From: Timema cristinae
Lineage: Eukaryota; Arthropoda; Insecta; Phasmatodea; Timematidae
Assembly: GCA_039000515.1 (NCBI GenBank)
Contig: JBCFYV010000100.1
Location: 28,376,014 to 28,440,013 of the forward strand
Direction of reading: 5' to 3'
Length of the DNA stretch: 64,000 bases
In this document: positions 24,080 through 36,117 of the stretch, in pieces
Layout of the letters: every line of letters begins with the position of its first letter
Position numbering within the stretch: position 1 is the stretch's first letter
Position numbers and translations under genes: made by a program
Notes under the pieces: generated by a model
The model's database searches: none
What the model saw: the letters and a program-made list of their open reading frames with translations, nothing else
Told to the model about the DNA's origin: nothing

Positions 24080-24344
24080 GTAGGTCACCTTTCGGAATAT
24101 ATTACTTTTTGAAAAGGGTAGGAGGAAATAGCTGTAGATTTCTATCTTTTAGATACACTAGCTTTTATTATTTTTGTTACTACTCATAGTTGGAGTAAGT
24201 TTACGAATTAGTTTAATTAATAATATAAGTAAAGTTATAACTGCATACACTGTCTGAGTTATTTCTTAATAAACTCTGTTCCAATATTAAGGTAGGTTAC
24301 AAAATCCAAGACTCCAACAGGTTACTGTGAATATATTTATTTAT

Positions 24345-24785
24345 TTCCTACTACGTTTCACTATCTGATTGGATTGAACGCATATAAATTAACTAGGTTT
24401 AAGTATTAGGGATGAGTAGGGTAGAACATAGTAAAAAATTACCCTCATTTGCCTGGAGGGAAAGGAGAAAACTTTTTTCATTTATTTAAAGTATTTAACG
24501 AGCACTTTCTAAACCGACTGATTAAATCGGCACACGAGAATTTCTATGAGCGAAAGCGAAATATCCTACAAATTTTGCCTAAAAGGTATTTTCATATACC
24601 TTCAAGCGTACTTTTACATACCATAATTTACATGAGACCAACATCTTTACTTCGTCTCAGAACGAAGCTGTGTTACGTATTTTTATCGCTCAAGAAAATT
24701 CTATCAACCCCAGCTGGGTTTGAACCTATGAACATTGGGATCTGAGGCAAGCAGTTTACCCCAAGAATACCGAGGCCAACGGTAA
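24345..24785 (-). mobile_element. SINE-C split by an insertion
   Basis: The SINE-C body (taccctcatttgcctggagg, then gagaaaac) stops at about 24475. It resumes near 24695 as aagaaaattct with the reversed head ctgggtttgaacctatg and cttaccccaag-like decay. The intervening 200 bases do not belong to SINE-C. Confidence 0.6.
24488..24703. mobile_element. Short palindromic insert; related copy at 62993
   Basis: The first 110 bases (taacgagcactttctaaacc, accgactgattaaatc, cgagaatttctatgagcg) recur at about 62993-63102. Inside are inverted arms: agaatttctatgagcgaaag near 24538 and its degenerate inverse tatcgctcaagaaaattct near 24684. A small MITE is the simplest reading. Confidence 0.5.
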
Positions 24786-25095
24786 ACCATTTATTAAAAA
24801 AAATCGATCAGGATACGAGCTCTGATATCCCCGTCACTGACAAATAAAATAAAAGAGACATTTAGACCACGTGCCCCCAGCTGTGAAACTCTGTAAATAA
24901 GCCTAAGGGTCACTTTGGGTTCACACGACCGAAAAACAAGAGCATAATATAAACGTGGCTTTGCGACAAGCTGTAGGCTAATCAAACGATTCTAGCGTGA
25001 GTCGCTCACTCGTTGGCTCTTGAAATAGTTTCGGTTCTATTCACTCGGCACCACAAATCTCCGCTTGTGAGAGAAAATAAACTATTTTTTTAAAT

Positions 25096-25332
25096 ATAGC
25101 ACCGCGTCTTACTACCTGTTCAGTTTAGTCGCCTAAGTACTAATTACGCTAATAATTTAGGATTTGAGGAGGTTGAATGTAGAGAAAGTGCACCAGCATT
25201 TGCGTGGAGGAACCATTTAGGAAAAACCACCCCTAGTTCACCCGAAAGAGATTCAAACCTCGATCTCCCCGTCCTCTGCAGTCTAGCGCAACATGAAACT
25301 AGAGCGCTAGCCAACTACGCCACCGAGGCGGG
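25096..25332 (-). mobile_element. SINE-B copy
   Basis: 3' domain gcaccgcgtcttactacctg, then gattcaaacctcgatctccc and gccaactacgccaccgaggc. A few bases are missing before accatttaggaaaaac. Confidence 0.88.
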
Positions 25333-25368
25333 TTGAATCAACATTAACATATATGGCTATGATAGCTA

Positions 25369-25370
<2 letters not shown>

Positions 25371-25408
<38 letters not shown>

Positions 25409-25499
25409 ATGTATGTATTATATGTATGTATATGTATATGTATGTGTATGTATGTATGTATGTATGTATGTATGTATGTATGTATTTATGTATGTATAC
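25371..25499. repeat. (GT)n / (GTAT)n microsatellite
   Basis: A short (GT)n run passes into long (GTAT)n and (GTATGT)n arrays. Confidence 0.98.
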
Positions 25500-25994
25500 A
25501 TAGCAACAAAGTGGTACTCTTTTGATTAACTTTATAACACAGTGATAATTATATATTATTTAAAGATACTACTATAACTGCTTCTCCAAGCAACGAGCTG
25601 ATACTCTGTTGCTTCATTTAACATAACTGATTGTCATAGCAATGAGAAAACATTCTGTTGCTTCAAATAGTACATCACCGAGATACCACTACCTTTTTAC
25701 CGAATATTCACGACTAAAATCATAACATAAAATATCAAGTTTACTTTTCATTTATTCTTATACCAAATGTGGTATGTTGAAATCCATAGCTCAAACTCAA
25801 GAAAGGGTAGTTATGATATAAAGTAATTATAAATGATCTGCAGGTTATATTAGAAAATACCTTTAGGCCGTTTGTGAATTTTTAATAGCTATGGGAGGAT
25901 AAATAGATATGTAATTAGGTTTTTTACTTGATTTAATTAAATCTTCAGAAAGTTATATCACTTCTTAACAAATTGATCATTAATAATATATTTG
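25500..25994. other. AT-rich spacer
   Basis: No gene seen. Two similar strings (ctctgttgcttca at about 25604 and attctgttgcttca at about 25650) suggest a small local duplication. Confidence 0.4.
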
Positions 25995-26112
25995 AATGAA
26001 GAAAATTAAACTTTATAACTGGACAAATATTTTATTTATTTTATCTAAGAATATATTTTGATATAAAAGCTGAAAAAACTCTTCCCTTAACTTGCGTTAC
26101 CCCACTTTAAGT
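25995..26112. mobile_element. Foldback element, copy 2 (right arm only)
   Basis: Contains gaagaaaattaaactttata and aatattttatttattttatc, matching the right arm of the element at 28648-29078, and ends with acttgcgttacccc. Confidence 0.4.
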
Positions 26113-26369
26113 TAAAGTGGAATAAAACGGATAGTTGGAGTCCATATATTTATAGTTTTAATAAGAAGCTTTTTGATCAAAATCAATAAAATTTTGTTCA
26201 AGCAGATATATATAGTTTAATTATTTGCAAATAATAATATCAACTCTTTATGAGTGTGTAACATTGGAATCGGGAAACTGAGCAGGACTTGATGTCAAAT
26301 ATAAAGTTTCTAGTCAAAAGTCTTTATATCAATGATAAACATTTAAGAACCGCTGAGCTTACTGTGTGT

Positions 26370-26520
26370 AAGAAGTTATGTTATTATCTAGTGGAGCAAT
26401 ATTTTATTTATTTTAGCCCAAAAATTGGTTGTTGTACCAAATAAAAAAAAAAAGAACTTTACTCTCGTTAGCCTCTCTACATCCTTCTCCCCCACCCATC
26501 TCCTCAACCTTAAAACATAT
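26370..26520. mobile_element. Foldback element, copy 3 (right arm only)
   Basis: gagcaatattttatttatttt followed by a decayed arm and the terminal ctcaaccttaaaac shared with the 28648 copy. Confidence 0.45.
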
Positions 26521-26559
26521 TCCAATCCTTATTGAAAAATTATCGACTTTATTTATATA

Positions 26560-26900
26560 TCGGTCTTAACATTATCACCAATACCAAACTAAGCGTTCCA
26601 ACTTTCGGGTTTCGTGACCTAGACATGATTCCCCCTTCTCTTTTTCTCCTCTCCAATCAGCTTTCCGTCCCATTCTTCTCGATTCCCCGTCCCCATCCCT
26701 CCCTTTCAAACTTGCTGACCGCACAAATTCCACGCGCCAATATCCTGAATCCAGCCGCAAGACAACTTGGCTGAAGCTAATTCTCTCTCCAGACGCTACT
26801 GCCAACCCTTGCGGATTCCTTACACGTCCTTAGACCATATATCGACCAGATGATGGACCCTCCCCACCTCGCCATCCCCCTCAGGCAACAGAATACACGA
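26560..26900. other. Pyrimidine-rich segment
   Basis: C- and CT-rich on the plus strand with ORFs on both strands (26532-26774, 26575-26805) that mirror composition. It lies directly upstream of the LINE fragment. No family recognised. Confidence 0.35.
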
Positions 26901-26929
26901 TGTTATATTATGGTCGCTGCACATTACCA

Positions 26930-27420
26930 ACTCGCCTTGTTTCAAGGAATGTTAAACTAAGAATAAATAAAACAATAATTGTACCAGTTGTTATCTATGG
27001 TTGTGAAACATGATCTCTTACCTTACATGACTAAAATAAATTTGGTGTGTTCGAAAACAAAGTGCTTAGGAAGATATTTGGTCCAAAAATAGTTAAGGCT
27101 ACTGGAAGTGGAAGAGGTTATATAATAATGAGTTACATACCATATCCTCATCATAAGACATTGTTAGGATAATCAGGTATCTTAGTTTACGGTGGGCAGG
27201 ACATGTAGCAGCAATGGGATATTCTAATACCTTGTTGAGGGTATTGACTAGCAAACCAAACGGGAAGAGACCACTGGGAATACCTAGATTTAGGTGCGAG
27301 GTTAACATTAAAATGAACCTGAAAAAGATAGGGTGTAGTGAGGGGACTGTATATAACTAGCTTAAGATAAGTTTGTCCTTTGGGCTAAAGCTGAAAGGAT
27401 TCAATGGATTAAATTCCAAC
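26930..27420 (+). pseudogene. LINE reverse-transcriptase C-terminal fragment
   Basis: In-frame islands read RINKTIIVPVVIYGCET (26958-27009), VFENKVLRKIFGP (27049-27088), GKRPLGIPRFRCEVN (27260-27305) and LKKIGCSEG. These are the YGCETW, ENRVLRKIFG and GKRPLGRPRRRW blocks of many insect non-LTR retrotransposon ORF2 proteins. Several stops and shifts disable it. At 27319-27363 it keeps a single copy of the segment that is amplified into the 45-bp minisatellite at 17330. Confidence 0.8.
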
Positions 27421-28223
27421 TGGATATTTCAATGTTACATGGTAACACCTCAGCGCATCTTTTTGATTTATATTTTAACATTCAAATTAAGGGAAGTTTA
27501 CTCAAAACTAATAATTATTGATAATTCAAGATTTTTTGAAAATTCTTTCAAAGATTTTGTTTAAAATGGATGTCATGAGTGATTGACATGAAGATAGTAC
27601 TGTATATTTGTTTAATTTGATGATTAGATTAAAGCTAATTTTGTTCTTATTTCAGGCACTTGCACATTATAGTAACTATAAAACGCCCTTAAATTTTTCT
27701 GCTTCGCAGTTATGGACACCCACCGGGGATCGAACAGAATTCCACAAGAGGCATGTTTATTATCATCTGGAGCTCTATGCTCAAATCCGTGATAGTTTTT
27801 GAAAATTGGATAGCTCCAAAAGTTATTTGTAATGGTCTTCCTCTCCAATTTTTTAAAATTAGATTATTTTCATAGGCTATTTGTGAAATCCTCCCAATTT
27901 TTTATTATTTGGATACTTCTAGAAGCTCTTTGGAGTGAACCCCTTCAATTTTATTTTAATTGAATGCATTTCAGACATTTGTGCTTAATTTAAGGCCATT
28001 TATAAACTTCATATAGAATCATATAAGAAGATTTGAATTATCTAGGGGGAGGGTGGCCAGGGGGGAATCCCATCCTGGTTACACCCCCACTGGATCTAAT
28101 TACCTCGAAGATTGTCCCAAAGTGAATGGACCTGTTAGACAGCCCTCGTCATCTTAGGTTACCTACCTACTTAGCAGGAACAATCCACTCAAGATAAAAT
28201 AATAGATTTGACACTAATATACA
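27421..28223. other. Spacer, no gene seen
   Basis: Short ORFs only. A ggggatcgaacag string near 27725 resembles a B box but lacks a matching A box and 3' domain. Confidence 0.45.
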
Positions 28224-28233
28224 GTATCAAATA

Positions 28234-28518
28234 TTATTATTATTATTATTAGCACCGCGTCTTACTACCCATTCGGATTATACGCACCTACGCTAATGTG
28301 TAATGGTAGGGTGATTGTGAGATGAAATGAAAGACCTACAGTTTAACGTGGAATCCGAACCACGGTGGGGCCTGGCATTCCCCACATTCACAAGATGTCT
28401 TGTCAGAGGTGAAGGAAGGGTTTGGCAATCAGATAAATCTTTGCCGGGACCTAGGATTGAACCCCGGCCGCCAGCATAGAAGTCTGACACCTTACCACTA
28501 GACCACCAGGTCACCCCC
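28234..28518 (-). mobile_element. SINE-A1, full length with target duplication
   Basis: (ATT)n at 28234-28250, 3' domain, gtttaacgtggaatccgaac, linker in the short A1 form, reversed head gattgaaccccggccgccag and ccactagaccaccaggtcac. A 10-bp duplication gtatcaaata flanks it (28224-28233 and 28519-28528). Confidence 0.95.
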
Positions 28519-28647
28519 GTATCAAATAGAACTAATCAAATACTTTGTGATTTCAGCTACAGCACAATTTTCATACACAGAACCTTACTGACAACTATAA
28601 AAGTATTTAAATCTAATTTAACGTATTTATACATAAAGTCGTGTGAT

Positions 28648-29078
28648 CTTTGGTGCAATGGAAGGAGACACGAGAAAATGCCAGTGTTTTTGCGATTTTT
28701 TTAATGGAAAAATCTTTTTTTGGCCAAAATAAATCAAATATTGCTCCAGTACAAACATAAGAGTTTAATTTTCTTCACATGTTGGTATCAACAGTTCCTG
28801 AATATCTTTCAAGAACATGGAGGCATAAGATGTAAAACTTTTTATATGAAAAGTTGTCATTAAATTACAGAACATCCTTGAGAGATATTAAAGAAATCTT
28901 GAGGATACCATATGAATAAAATTAAATTATATGTTTGTACTGGGGCAATATTTTATTTATTTTGGCCAGAAAAGATTTTTCCATTAAAAAAATCGCAAAA
29001 ACACTGGCATTTTCTCTAATACTAAAAAAACTACAAAAACAATGGCTTTTTCTTGTTTCCCCTTCCATTCAACCTTAA
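28648..29078. mobile_element. Foldback element, copy 4 (best preserved)
   Basis: About 430 bp, almost wholly inverted on itself. The left arm aaaatgccagtgtttttgcg (near 28675) pairs with cgcaaaaacactggcatttt near 29000. ggccaaaataaatcaaatat pairs with atattttatttattttggcc. The centre holds ggtatcaacagttcctgaat. The right end has a duplicated outer segment (caatggctttttcttg) and ends aaccttaa. No coding capacity. Confidence 0.85.
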
Positions 29079-29912
29079 ACCATGTGTTAATTGATGCAGA
29101 CAGGTTGTTAATAGCGATTATGTTGAACGTAAATATAAATATAAAACAAACATTTCTCTTCTTTATAATAAATGAACAAATGAGGGTGGTTGCTTTGCCA
29201 TAATAATACTAACCTTAATAAAAATTATTTTTCTCTAAGAGAACTGTGCTTGTTGAAATATTATTATTTAGTCCATTGTTAAATTAGTTTTGAAATTAAA
29301 TAGTTTAACTTTGTCAAAGGATAGACCTCAATCAAAATATATTTAAACCCAACGCAATCATCACAATGTAATAAAGGAAGTTCCACACACCCATTACAAT
29401 AATATAAATATATTTCCTCCCCGTTCCACCGGGACTTGATTGTATTTTTGATTAGTTCTCGCTCGTGTAGACAAATAATGGGAATGATATGTATTTTTGG
29501 TTGAGTTGTTCTATCAATAAATTGGTTACGTGTGGCACGACACTTAATGGCAGGGTTCAACGGTATATTTACGAATGAATGTGGTTTTTTTTCTACATCA
29601 CTCTGCTCGCACCAGTTGTTACCAGTTCTAAGGCACCAATATTTTAATATACTATATTTACGGTGACATAAGGTCAAAGTTATAGTCTCACATGAGAGCA
29701 CTGATCCTTATGATTCTCCACATGTGATTTATCACAGTGGTTTTCCATATTCTCTTCATGCAATGAGGGTGCAATGCCTTTATTAAAAAAAACCACTACT
29801 CATCCTAATCCCCTAGAAAATGCCGTCTATATCTCTTTTATTGAAAGTTATAGGGATGGAAAAAATGAAATTCACGTTACAGGTAGTTATCTGCATTCTG
29901 TTCTTTTTAAAA
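29079..29912. other. Spacer with unsupported ORF
   Basis: A 140-codon open frame on the minus strand (29701-29279) has no ATG anywhere and no recognised domain, so I do not call it a gene. Confidence 0.4.
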
Positions 29913-30050
29913 GCATTCATTATAGCAGGCCAAACTCAGTTCCCGGCTCTCACGAAGTATGGTAGTATAGGAAAAAAAAACCCTATGACATGCCAGAAAT
30001 GTGTGCAGTGCATTCATATTCAATGATTATTTGAAATTTTCCGTAGTGAC

Positions 30051-30063
30051 GATTGGGGACAAA
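30051..30063 (+). repeat. Headless SINE target duplication, left copy
   Basis: gattggggacaaa here and again at 30275-30287. Confidence 0.95.
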
Positions 30064-30274
30064 TCCAAACCCTTCCTTCACCTCTGACAAGACATCTTGT
30101 CAATGTGGGGAATGGCAGGCCTCCACCGTGGTTCGGATTCCACGTTAAACTGTAGGTCCTTCATTTCACCTCACAATCACCCTACCTTTACACATTAGCG
30201 TAAGTGCGTATAACCCGAACGGGTAGTAAGACGCGGTGCTAATAATAATAATAATAATAATATATAATAATAAT
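30064..30274 (+). mobile_element. SINE-A1 lacking its tRNA head
   Basis: Begins at tccaaacccttccttcacct, directly after the tRNA-like head of full copies, and runs through the A1 linker and the 3' domain (aacgggtagtaagacgcggt) to an irregular (AAT)n tail. A 13-bp duplication fixes both ends, so the truncation happened at insertion. Confidence 0.95.
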
Positions 30275-30600
30275 GATTGGGGACAAAGCGACAAAGTTTC
30301 TTGTTAATAACTACAGTATGTCCTACTGTGACAGAATGAAGATTTGTCCACAATACTTATCTGTGAAGCCATTATAAAATTGTCAAAAACAACCTTTCAA
30401 CGCAGTTTGTATCCAAATATAATTCAATATTTCAACAATGTTCAGTATTAGGAACTCCTATAAACTCTTTATATCCATTAATGTTTAACCAAAAGTGATC
30501 CACGCGCAATAGTGTTGCATAATGTTTGCATAACCTTACGATTTATAGAGTTGCTTGGCATGTGATTCACGCTCTCAATTATCACTTTTAATGCCATAAT

Positions 30601-31162
30601 AAAGATGGTTTAAAAGAAATGCGACCAGCGTGGTGTCAGTCAGAGATAACTATAGTAATGTGTCAATTTGATAACCTATCCTAGTGTACGCAGCCAAGGT
30701 TCAAAACTCGTCCGGAAATTCTGTCTATTACAGCCTGACAACTTTAACTCAAGTGACCATCGGTGCTGGCCCACATTACTTGAAACCTCCAAGCCAGTAC
30801 GATTAATAGGATAATGTCAGGAATTAATTTATTATTTTATAATCTAAATATTAAATTGGATTGAGTTATATATACGTACTGTACGTATCTTTATCAACAC
30901 AAAGTAGGGCCTACTTAGTAATTAACCTCAATGGATGACAAATAACAATAATAATAGTCAATAAACAAAAAAAAATCTAAAAATTATATATTTACAAGAT
31001 TCTTTCTGTCAATACTTTTTTCTGCAAATTAAGTTTAACATATTTAGTTTGTAGAAAAAGGAGTATTTTATAGAATTTTCTTAAAAAGGTAGGCCTAAAT
31101 ATGAAAACTACAATGTTATTTCTAAATAATAAATTGATACTGTTTGGATGTTAGCTTTCAAA
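30601..31162. other. AT-rich spacer with weak tRNA-like string
   Basis: A string ccaaggttcaaaactcgtcc near 30698 recalls a SINE B box, but no A box or 3' domain could be delimited. No gene seen. Confidence 0.4.
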
Positions 31163-31434
31163 GATTTTTTTTTAATTCTCAATTCTATGAAGATTACACT
31201 TTTTATGATAAAAATGCCTTTTTGCTTTCCTATTAAATTCAAATAAAATGTTATAAATAATTGAATTAAAATACATGTGAAATATTTCTATTAGATTTTT
31301 AAAAAATCTCAATTTTATGATGACTACACCATTTATAATTTTAAAAAAATGCCTTTTTGTTATCCTACTAAACTCAAATGAACGTTTATAAAAAAGGTAT
31401 TAAAATACATACGAAATATTTTTATCTATATTCA
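31163..31434. repeat. Tandem duplication of a ~131-bp AT-rich unit
   Basis: Two diverged units start near 31163 and 31294. Each contains a tctcaattctatgaagatta-like block, aaaatgcctttttg, ctattaaattcaaat-like sequence and aaaatacat...gaaatatttcta. Confidence 0.8.
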
Positions 31435-31650
31435 TTAGTAACATTATTCGATGGGATTTTAATAGCGAAGATGTTTTTGGTTTATTTATCATAGTATAGT
31501 TGGCTAAATTTTTGGACTAATTTTAAGAGTAGCAAAACTGGGATAAGTATGTTTTAGCATTTGATCCTATAAAAGTAATCCGATATTACACTTAATTATC
31601 CAAACAAAAAGTTTTATAGCTTTGTTTCGATCCATTTAATATAATTTCAG

Positions 31651-31943
31651 GTAACCTGGTGGTCTAGGGGTAAGATGTTGGACTTCTGCGCTGGGGTCCG
31701 GCGTTCAATCCTCGATCCTGGCACATATTCATCTGATTTCCAAACCCTTCCTTCACCTCTGACAAGACGTGTATTAATCACAACTTGTGAATATGGAGAA
31801 TGCCAGGCCTCCACCGTGGTTCGGATTCCACGTTAAACTTTAGGTCCTCCAGTTCATCTCACAATCACCCTACCATAGCGTAAGTGCATGTAACACGAAC
31901 GGGTAGTAAGACGCGGTGCTAATAATAAATAATAATAATAATA
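31651..31943 (+). mobile_element. SINE-A2, full length
   Basis: Head cctggtggtctaggggtaag, decayed B box gcgttcaatcctcga, long A2 linker (gacgtgtattaatcacaact), 3' domain with aacgggtagtaagacgcggt and an interrupted (AAT)n tail. Confidence 0.92.
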
Positions 31944-33345
31944 TTTCATGAGTAAAATGAGCCATTGAAGCATTATTTTCGGTAGCAGTGATAAATGTTG
32001 ATGGTCCCGTTTTTGGATACAGTTAATTAATTTTTTAAATGTTTATACCTTTTAAAATACTACATACAGTCTTTTAAGGCACCCAAATAGTTGTGCAATT
32101 TTATTATTATACTAACAATAAAGGCTTGAATTTAGGAACACATTTAAAAATAATTATTCTATCTTCTCGATAATAATTAATTGGCTTAATTTACATTGTT
32201 TCTGCACCACTGGGGGATTCTATATACTTTGAGTCTCCTAAAATACATTATTACGAAACTATTCACACTGAAACAGCTAAGATATTTGTCAATTGGGGAG
32301 ACTTCGTAAAATATCCCTTCAAATCTTGTGCACAATTTTGACTATAAAATGAAAAAGACATCGTGAGTGTAATGTAATTTTTCCAAACAGTTGCAGTTTT
32401 AACCTTAAAATATAAACAGATTTTTACAGAAATAAAACGTTTATTCTCTATTATTTACATAATTTATTTATCAAAATATAAATACATACAAATGTATATA
32501 TGTCTCAACCCTTAAACAAACAGTAGAGAGTACTAGAAATTCTACAATCTTTTTCCTAATTTGCAAAATATATATATTTGAGGGCATGTTGTGTTGAGTA
32601 TAAAAAGTAGGGTAGTGGGATTTAGGGGATAAATTGGGGGTGTTTCGACGTCAAGATGGGTGAAATTGGAATGAATGGTTCTTTATAAGAGGGTAGAATA
32701 CAAGGGTAAAGACAGCTTTTGGTATCGTGAAAGCAGTCAACCAATATCCTTGGCAAGCCTCAAAATGTCTGTCAGTGCGCCTATTGATCACAACTTGTGG
32801 CAAATTCCATTCTGCCACCACTATTCCCTCCATTTCCTCCTCCTCTTGAATCCTTCCAACAATCAACCTGCAAATACTACTCACACCTTTCCGCTCTTTT
32901 AAAGATATCGTATCCATCTTATGAAAATGTAACAATAAGAAACGCGACAATACAATATGGAAAGAAACGACAGTCAGTCATAACGGCAGGGAGACAATAT
33001 GTAGATTAAGATGTTAGCAGATAAATCATAGTTCTTCCCATAAAAAAACTATATTTAGTAATCGTTGAAATTAAATATGACTAAGTTTAGGGTAAATTGT
33101 TAAAAATCCATACAATAAAACGGGTACTGTATTTTAATTTTAAAAATATTTGAATGAATTTAAATCCAAACACATTTTAATCAACAGTAAATTTGTATAC
33201 TCGAGTATTAAAAGCTTATTTTATTAATTTAAATTTTTTTTCTGAGTCTAAAAAATTTAATTAAAACGTATAATTGAGTTAAATAAGATTTAGCCTTTTT
33301 TTTTCTCTTATTTGAACTATTTGTTTTACTTTAAATTCAAACCAA
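31944..33345. other. Spacer, no supported gene
   Basis: A minus-strand open frame (about 32917-32651) with an ATG encodes no family I recognise. The rest is AT-rich. Confidence 0.45.
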
Positions 33346-33500
33346 CCCGCATTGGTGGGCATATGGACTTAAAGTAATGTTAATATAATCTGGTTGGTCA
33401 CTGATTGTAAAACTGGGGTTCAAATTCTAGCCCATGTACTGACGGTGTTTTTTACCTCAACCAAATTCGGGTCATTTTCCACTAAACTTTACCTACATAC
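33346..33500 (+). mobile_element. SINE-C relic, 3' part lost
   Basis: Head-like cattggtgggcatatggact and B box ggggttcaaattctag. The body is only weakly similar. Confidence 0.45.
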
Positions 33501-33949
33501 TGCCTACCCCATATGTTTTCGCCTGTATTCATCGTACCTCAAAAGGCACAACGAGAATAAAGCCGAAAATATATTTATTCAAACCACCTTATTAAACAAC
33601 AAAAAATTATAAAATGAACAAACAATTTTTGAAAATAAAATACTCATCAATACCTTAAGAAAACTCCCTCAACATGCCAATATTAAAAAAAACTCCATTC
33701 CTTTCTGCACCCGCCCATATTTCCATAGTAGTGAATTACTTGTTCGGGCCAGTGTTGAGAATATCTGAACTTTCTTTCTATTTCCTGTCTTGTCATCTCT
33801 CTTTAATCCAGTATCATTTCTTTCATTTAAATTTAATTATAAATAAATACATTCTAAACAAATAATATCACACTACTAAATACTTTCTTTTACTTATATT
33901 ATCTTTAACTTCCCATTGCATTTCCAGAAAGTTCTTATTTCACATTGTA

Positions 33950-34450
33950 GCGTAAATCACAAGAACTGAAAACTAAAACACCTTGGAGGACCAGTGTTAC
34001 GAACACGGACAAATGGACTGTGTGGTGGAATGGGAATGGGTAGAGGCAACTCACCTTCACTCTATGTTGTCTGATTGGTGTTGTCTTGGAGCAGTCAATT
34101 TCATTAACACGAGTAACTGAGATTGGACATCTTACAGGTGAAAGTTCACGGAACCTATAACCATCACTTATGGGTCGATCAAGTCTCAGCACACGACTCA
34201 CTAAAACCGGCGAACCAAAAAACTGCGCCAGCGACACTTAGCAGGAAAACAATAGACCTAGAGGGGTCCAGGTATGTTCTTGTTGCCTCCAAGAGTGTGG
34301 AAAGGGTAGGAGGGTGGAAGGAGTCAAGAAAATATAAGAAAAAACCCAAAAAACAGTTAAACCTCAACAAAATACAATCAGATCACAAGACCAAACAATA
34401 GTAACTAATTTCGAGGCATAGAGAACCTAGATAAAGGAGCATTATCCAAA
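33950..34450. other. Less AT-rich segment, unidentified
   Basis: Mixed-composition sequence with an A-rich open frame (34123-34401, Lys-rich end). No recognised motif. It may be the remains of a retroelement, since a LINE/Penelope-like 3' motif follows at 34740. Confidence 0.3.
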
Positions 34451-34739
34451 GAGATAGCATAGGACAGAAACATGAAGTAGAGACTAATGGTACTGATCTA
34501 ACAATAAACAATGCACAAACACACTTCATATATACACGTTATTTGAAATTATCCTATTAGTTTCATTAGAAACATGATGTGGGATACTCAAGCACATTAT
34601 CTCAATTTCTGGTAAATATGATGTTTCATATTATTTATTTTTCAAAGTTATAACTTACGAACCTTAATTATTTTTTATGGTATACCACATTGGCTGGTGC
34701 ATTGTGTCTTAACCATAGATTACATTTGGTGTGTTTTGT

Positions 34740-34860
34740 CTTTACCATCAGACCTGAGGATGATTCCGACGTAGCATAGAAACATGTCAAAGTATAATAA
34801 TTGTGCAGCATTTGCAGCCAGGAATCAAGGAACACGGAACTACAGCTAAGAATAAATTCA
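34740..34860 (+). mobile_element. Possible retroelement 3' end
   Basis: The string cctgaggatgattccgacgt followed by catagaaacatgtc resembles a segment often found near the 3' end of Penelope-like and some LINE elements. A similar cttcaaaacatgttgac occurs near 58530. No reverse-transcriptase coding sequence is adjacent. Confidence 0.3.
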
Positions 34861-35649
34861 ATTTTATTTTTTCAAATTTAATCAAATATTTTATTCAATT
34901 TCGCAAGATTAATATATAATGTTCAATATATACAAGGTCACATCTTCCTTTTATTTACAACCTAGTTTTTAGTATAGTAATGACTCAAATGTATTTCATT
35001 TTAAAATGAACATTTTTTTTAAAATGTTTTTATAGCTTACAATAAAATCTTAATTTATTTTGTAACATAACTTGTAATTGATAATACCAATTTTAACTAT
35101 TGTGAATATGTATTAGATTTACATCTCATATTTATAATTTTCTCATAGCAATTTAATACAACTTGTACAACGTAAAATTTAGTTAAAATTAATTTATAGT
35201 TTTCTAAATATTCTTAAACGATCCTTACTAAGCGATTCAAATCATTTTCAAAAATATAAGATTTATAAAAATGAAAGAATCTCGTCTAATGGACAAGGAT
35301 AGATTAGATTAGAATAGGCTAGATCTGCAAAATTTGAAGGAATTCGTTTGATGATTAGGTTAGGTCTGAGTAAATTATAGGATGAAATCTGTTAATCCTT
35401 AGTCCATACGTCATCCTTTATGTTTGGTCCTAAATTACTAATACCGCACCCAACGTCCTGTTTAGATTAGTCCAAACGGGTGTCTTTTAAGGCGGAATGT
35501 GCCAAACGTCCTAGGCTGATTATTATTGTGTCGTCTGGAAAAAGTCCTTTGTGAAGGTCGTCTCCCATAGCGTCTTAGACCCGGTTGATGAACGTACCTC
35601 AAATGTAAACAAATAGCTTCTATCAATGTGTTCTCCCACCATTAGTCAT
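34861..35649. other. AT-rich spacer
   Basis: No gene seen; 35400-35640 is less AT-rich and unidentified. Confidence 0.4.
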
Positions 35650-36117
35650 CTTCAAGCTGTGATTTAAGAGCGTGCATCACATGCCCATCAACTCTGCGAT
35701 ACAGTCAGCTAAAAATCATAAGGTTACACGAACACTATTGCACGTGGATAGTTGCTGAATAAACATTAATGGAGATAAAGAATTAATAGAGGTTCTTAAT
35801 ACCGAACATTGTTAAAATGTTAAATTATATCTGGATAAAACTGCATTGAAAAGGCCGTTTTTGGCTATATTAGAATGGCTTCACAGATAAGCATCTAGCA
35901 CAAATCCTAATTATGTAATGATAGGAACATAATGTAGTTATTAACAAGAAATTTAGTTGCTTTGTCCCCCATCGTCACTGTGGAAAATTTCGAGTAATCT
36001 TTCAAATACGAATGCACTGCACACATTTCTACCATATCTTGATATTTTCTTTTCCCTTTAACTCCCAAACCTCGCATGAGCCGGGAGCTGAGTTGGGCCT
36101 GCTATGACGAATGCTCT
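35650..36117 (-). repeat. Inverted duplication, right arm, with empty SINE site
   Basis: Reverse complement aligns with 29913-30600. The string gtgacgatgggggacaaagc (reverse of about 35972-35991) spans the point where the other arm carries the headless SINE, so this arm shows the pre-insertion state. It has about 15 extra bases (ttagctgactgtatcg) near 35700. Confidence 0.85.

Larger units (their letters stand above)
29913..30600 (+). repeat. Inverted duplication, left arm (unknown sequence)
   Basis: Shares long blocks with the reverse complement of 35650-36117: agcaggccaaactcag, gaaatgtgtgcagtgcattc, cttgttaataactaca, cttatctgtgaagccatt, ccattaatgttta and ggcatgtgattcacgctct. A headless SINE interrupts it at 30064-30274. 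An open stretch here (29820-30026) is not kept in the other arm, so coding is unlikely. Confidence 0.85.

Noticed and set aside
29279..29701. 140-codon open frame on the minus strand
   Set aside because: It has no ATG at all and no recognisable domain; no splice signals that would make it an internal exon were evident.
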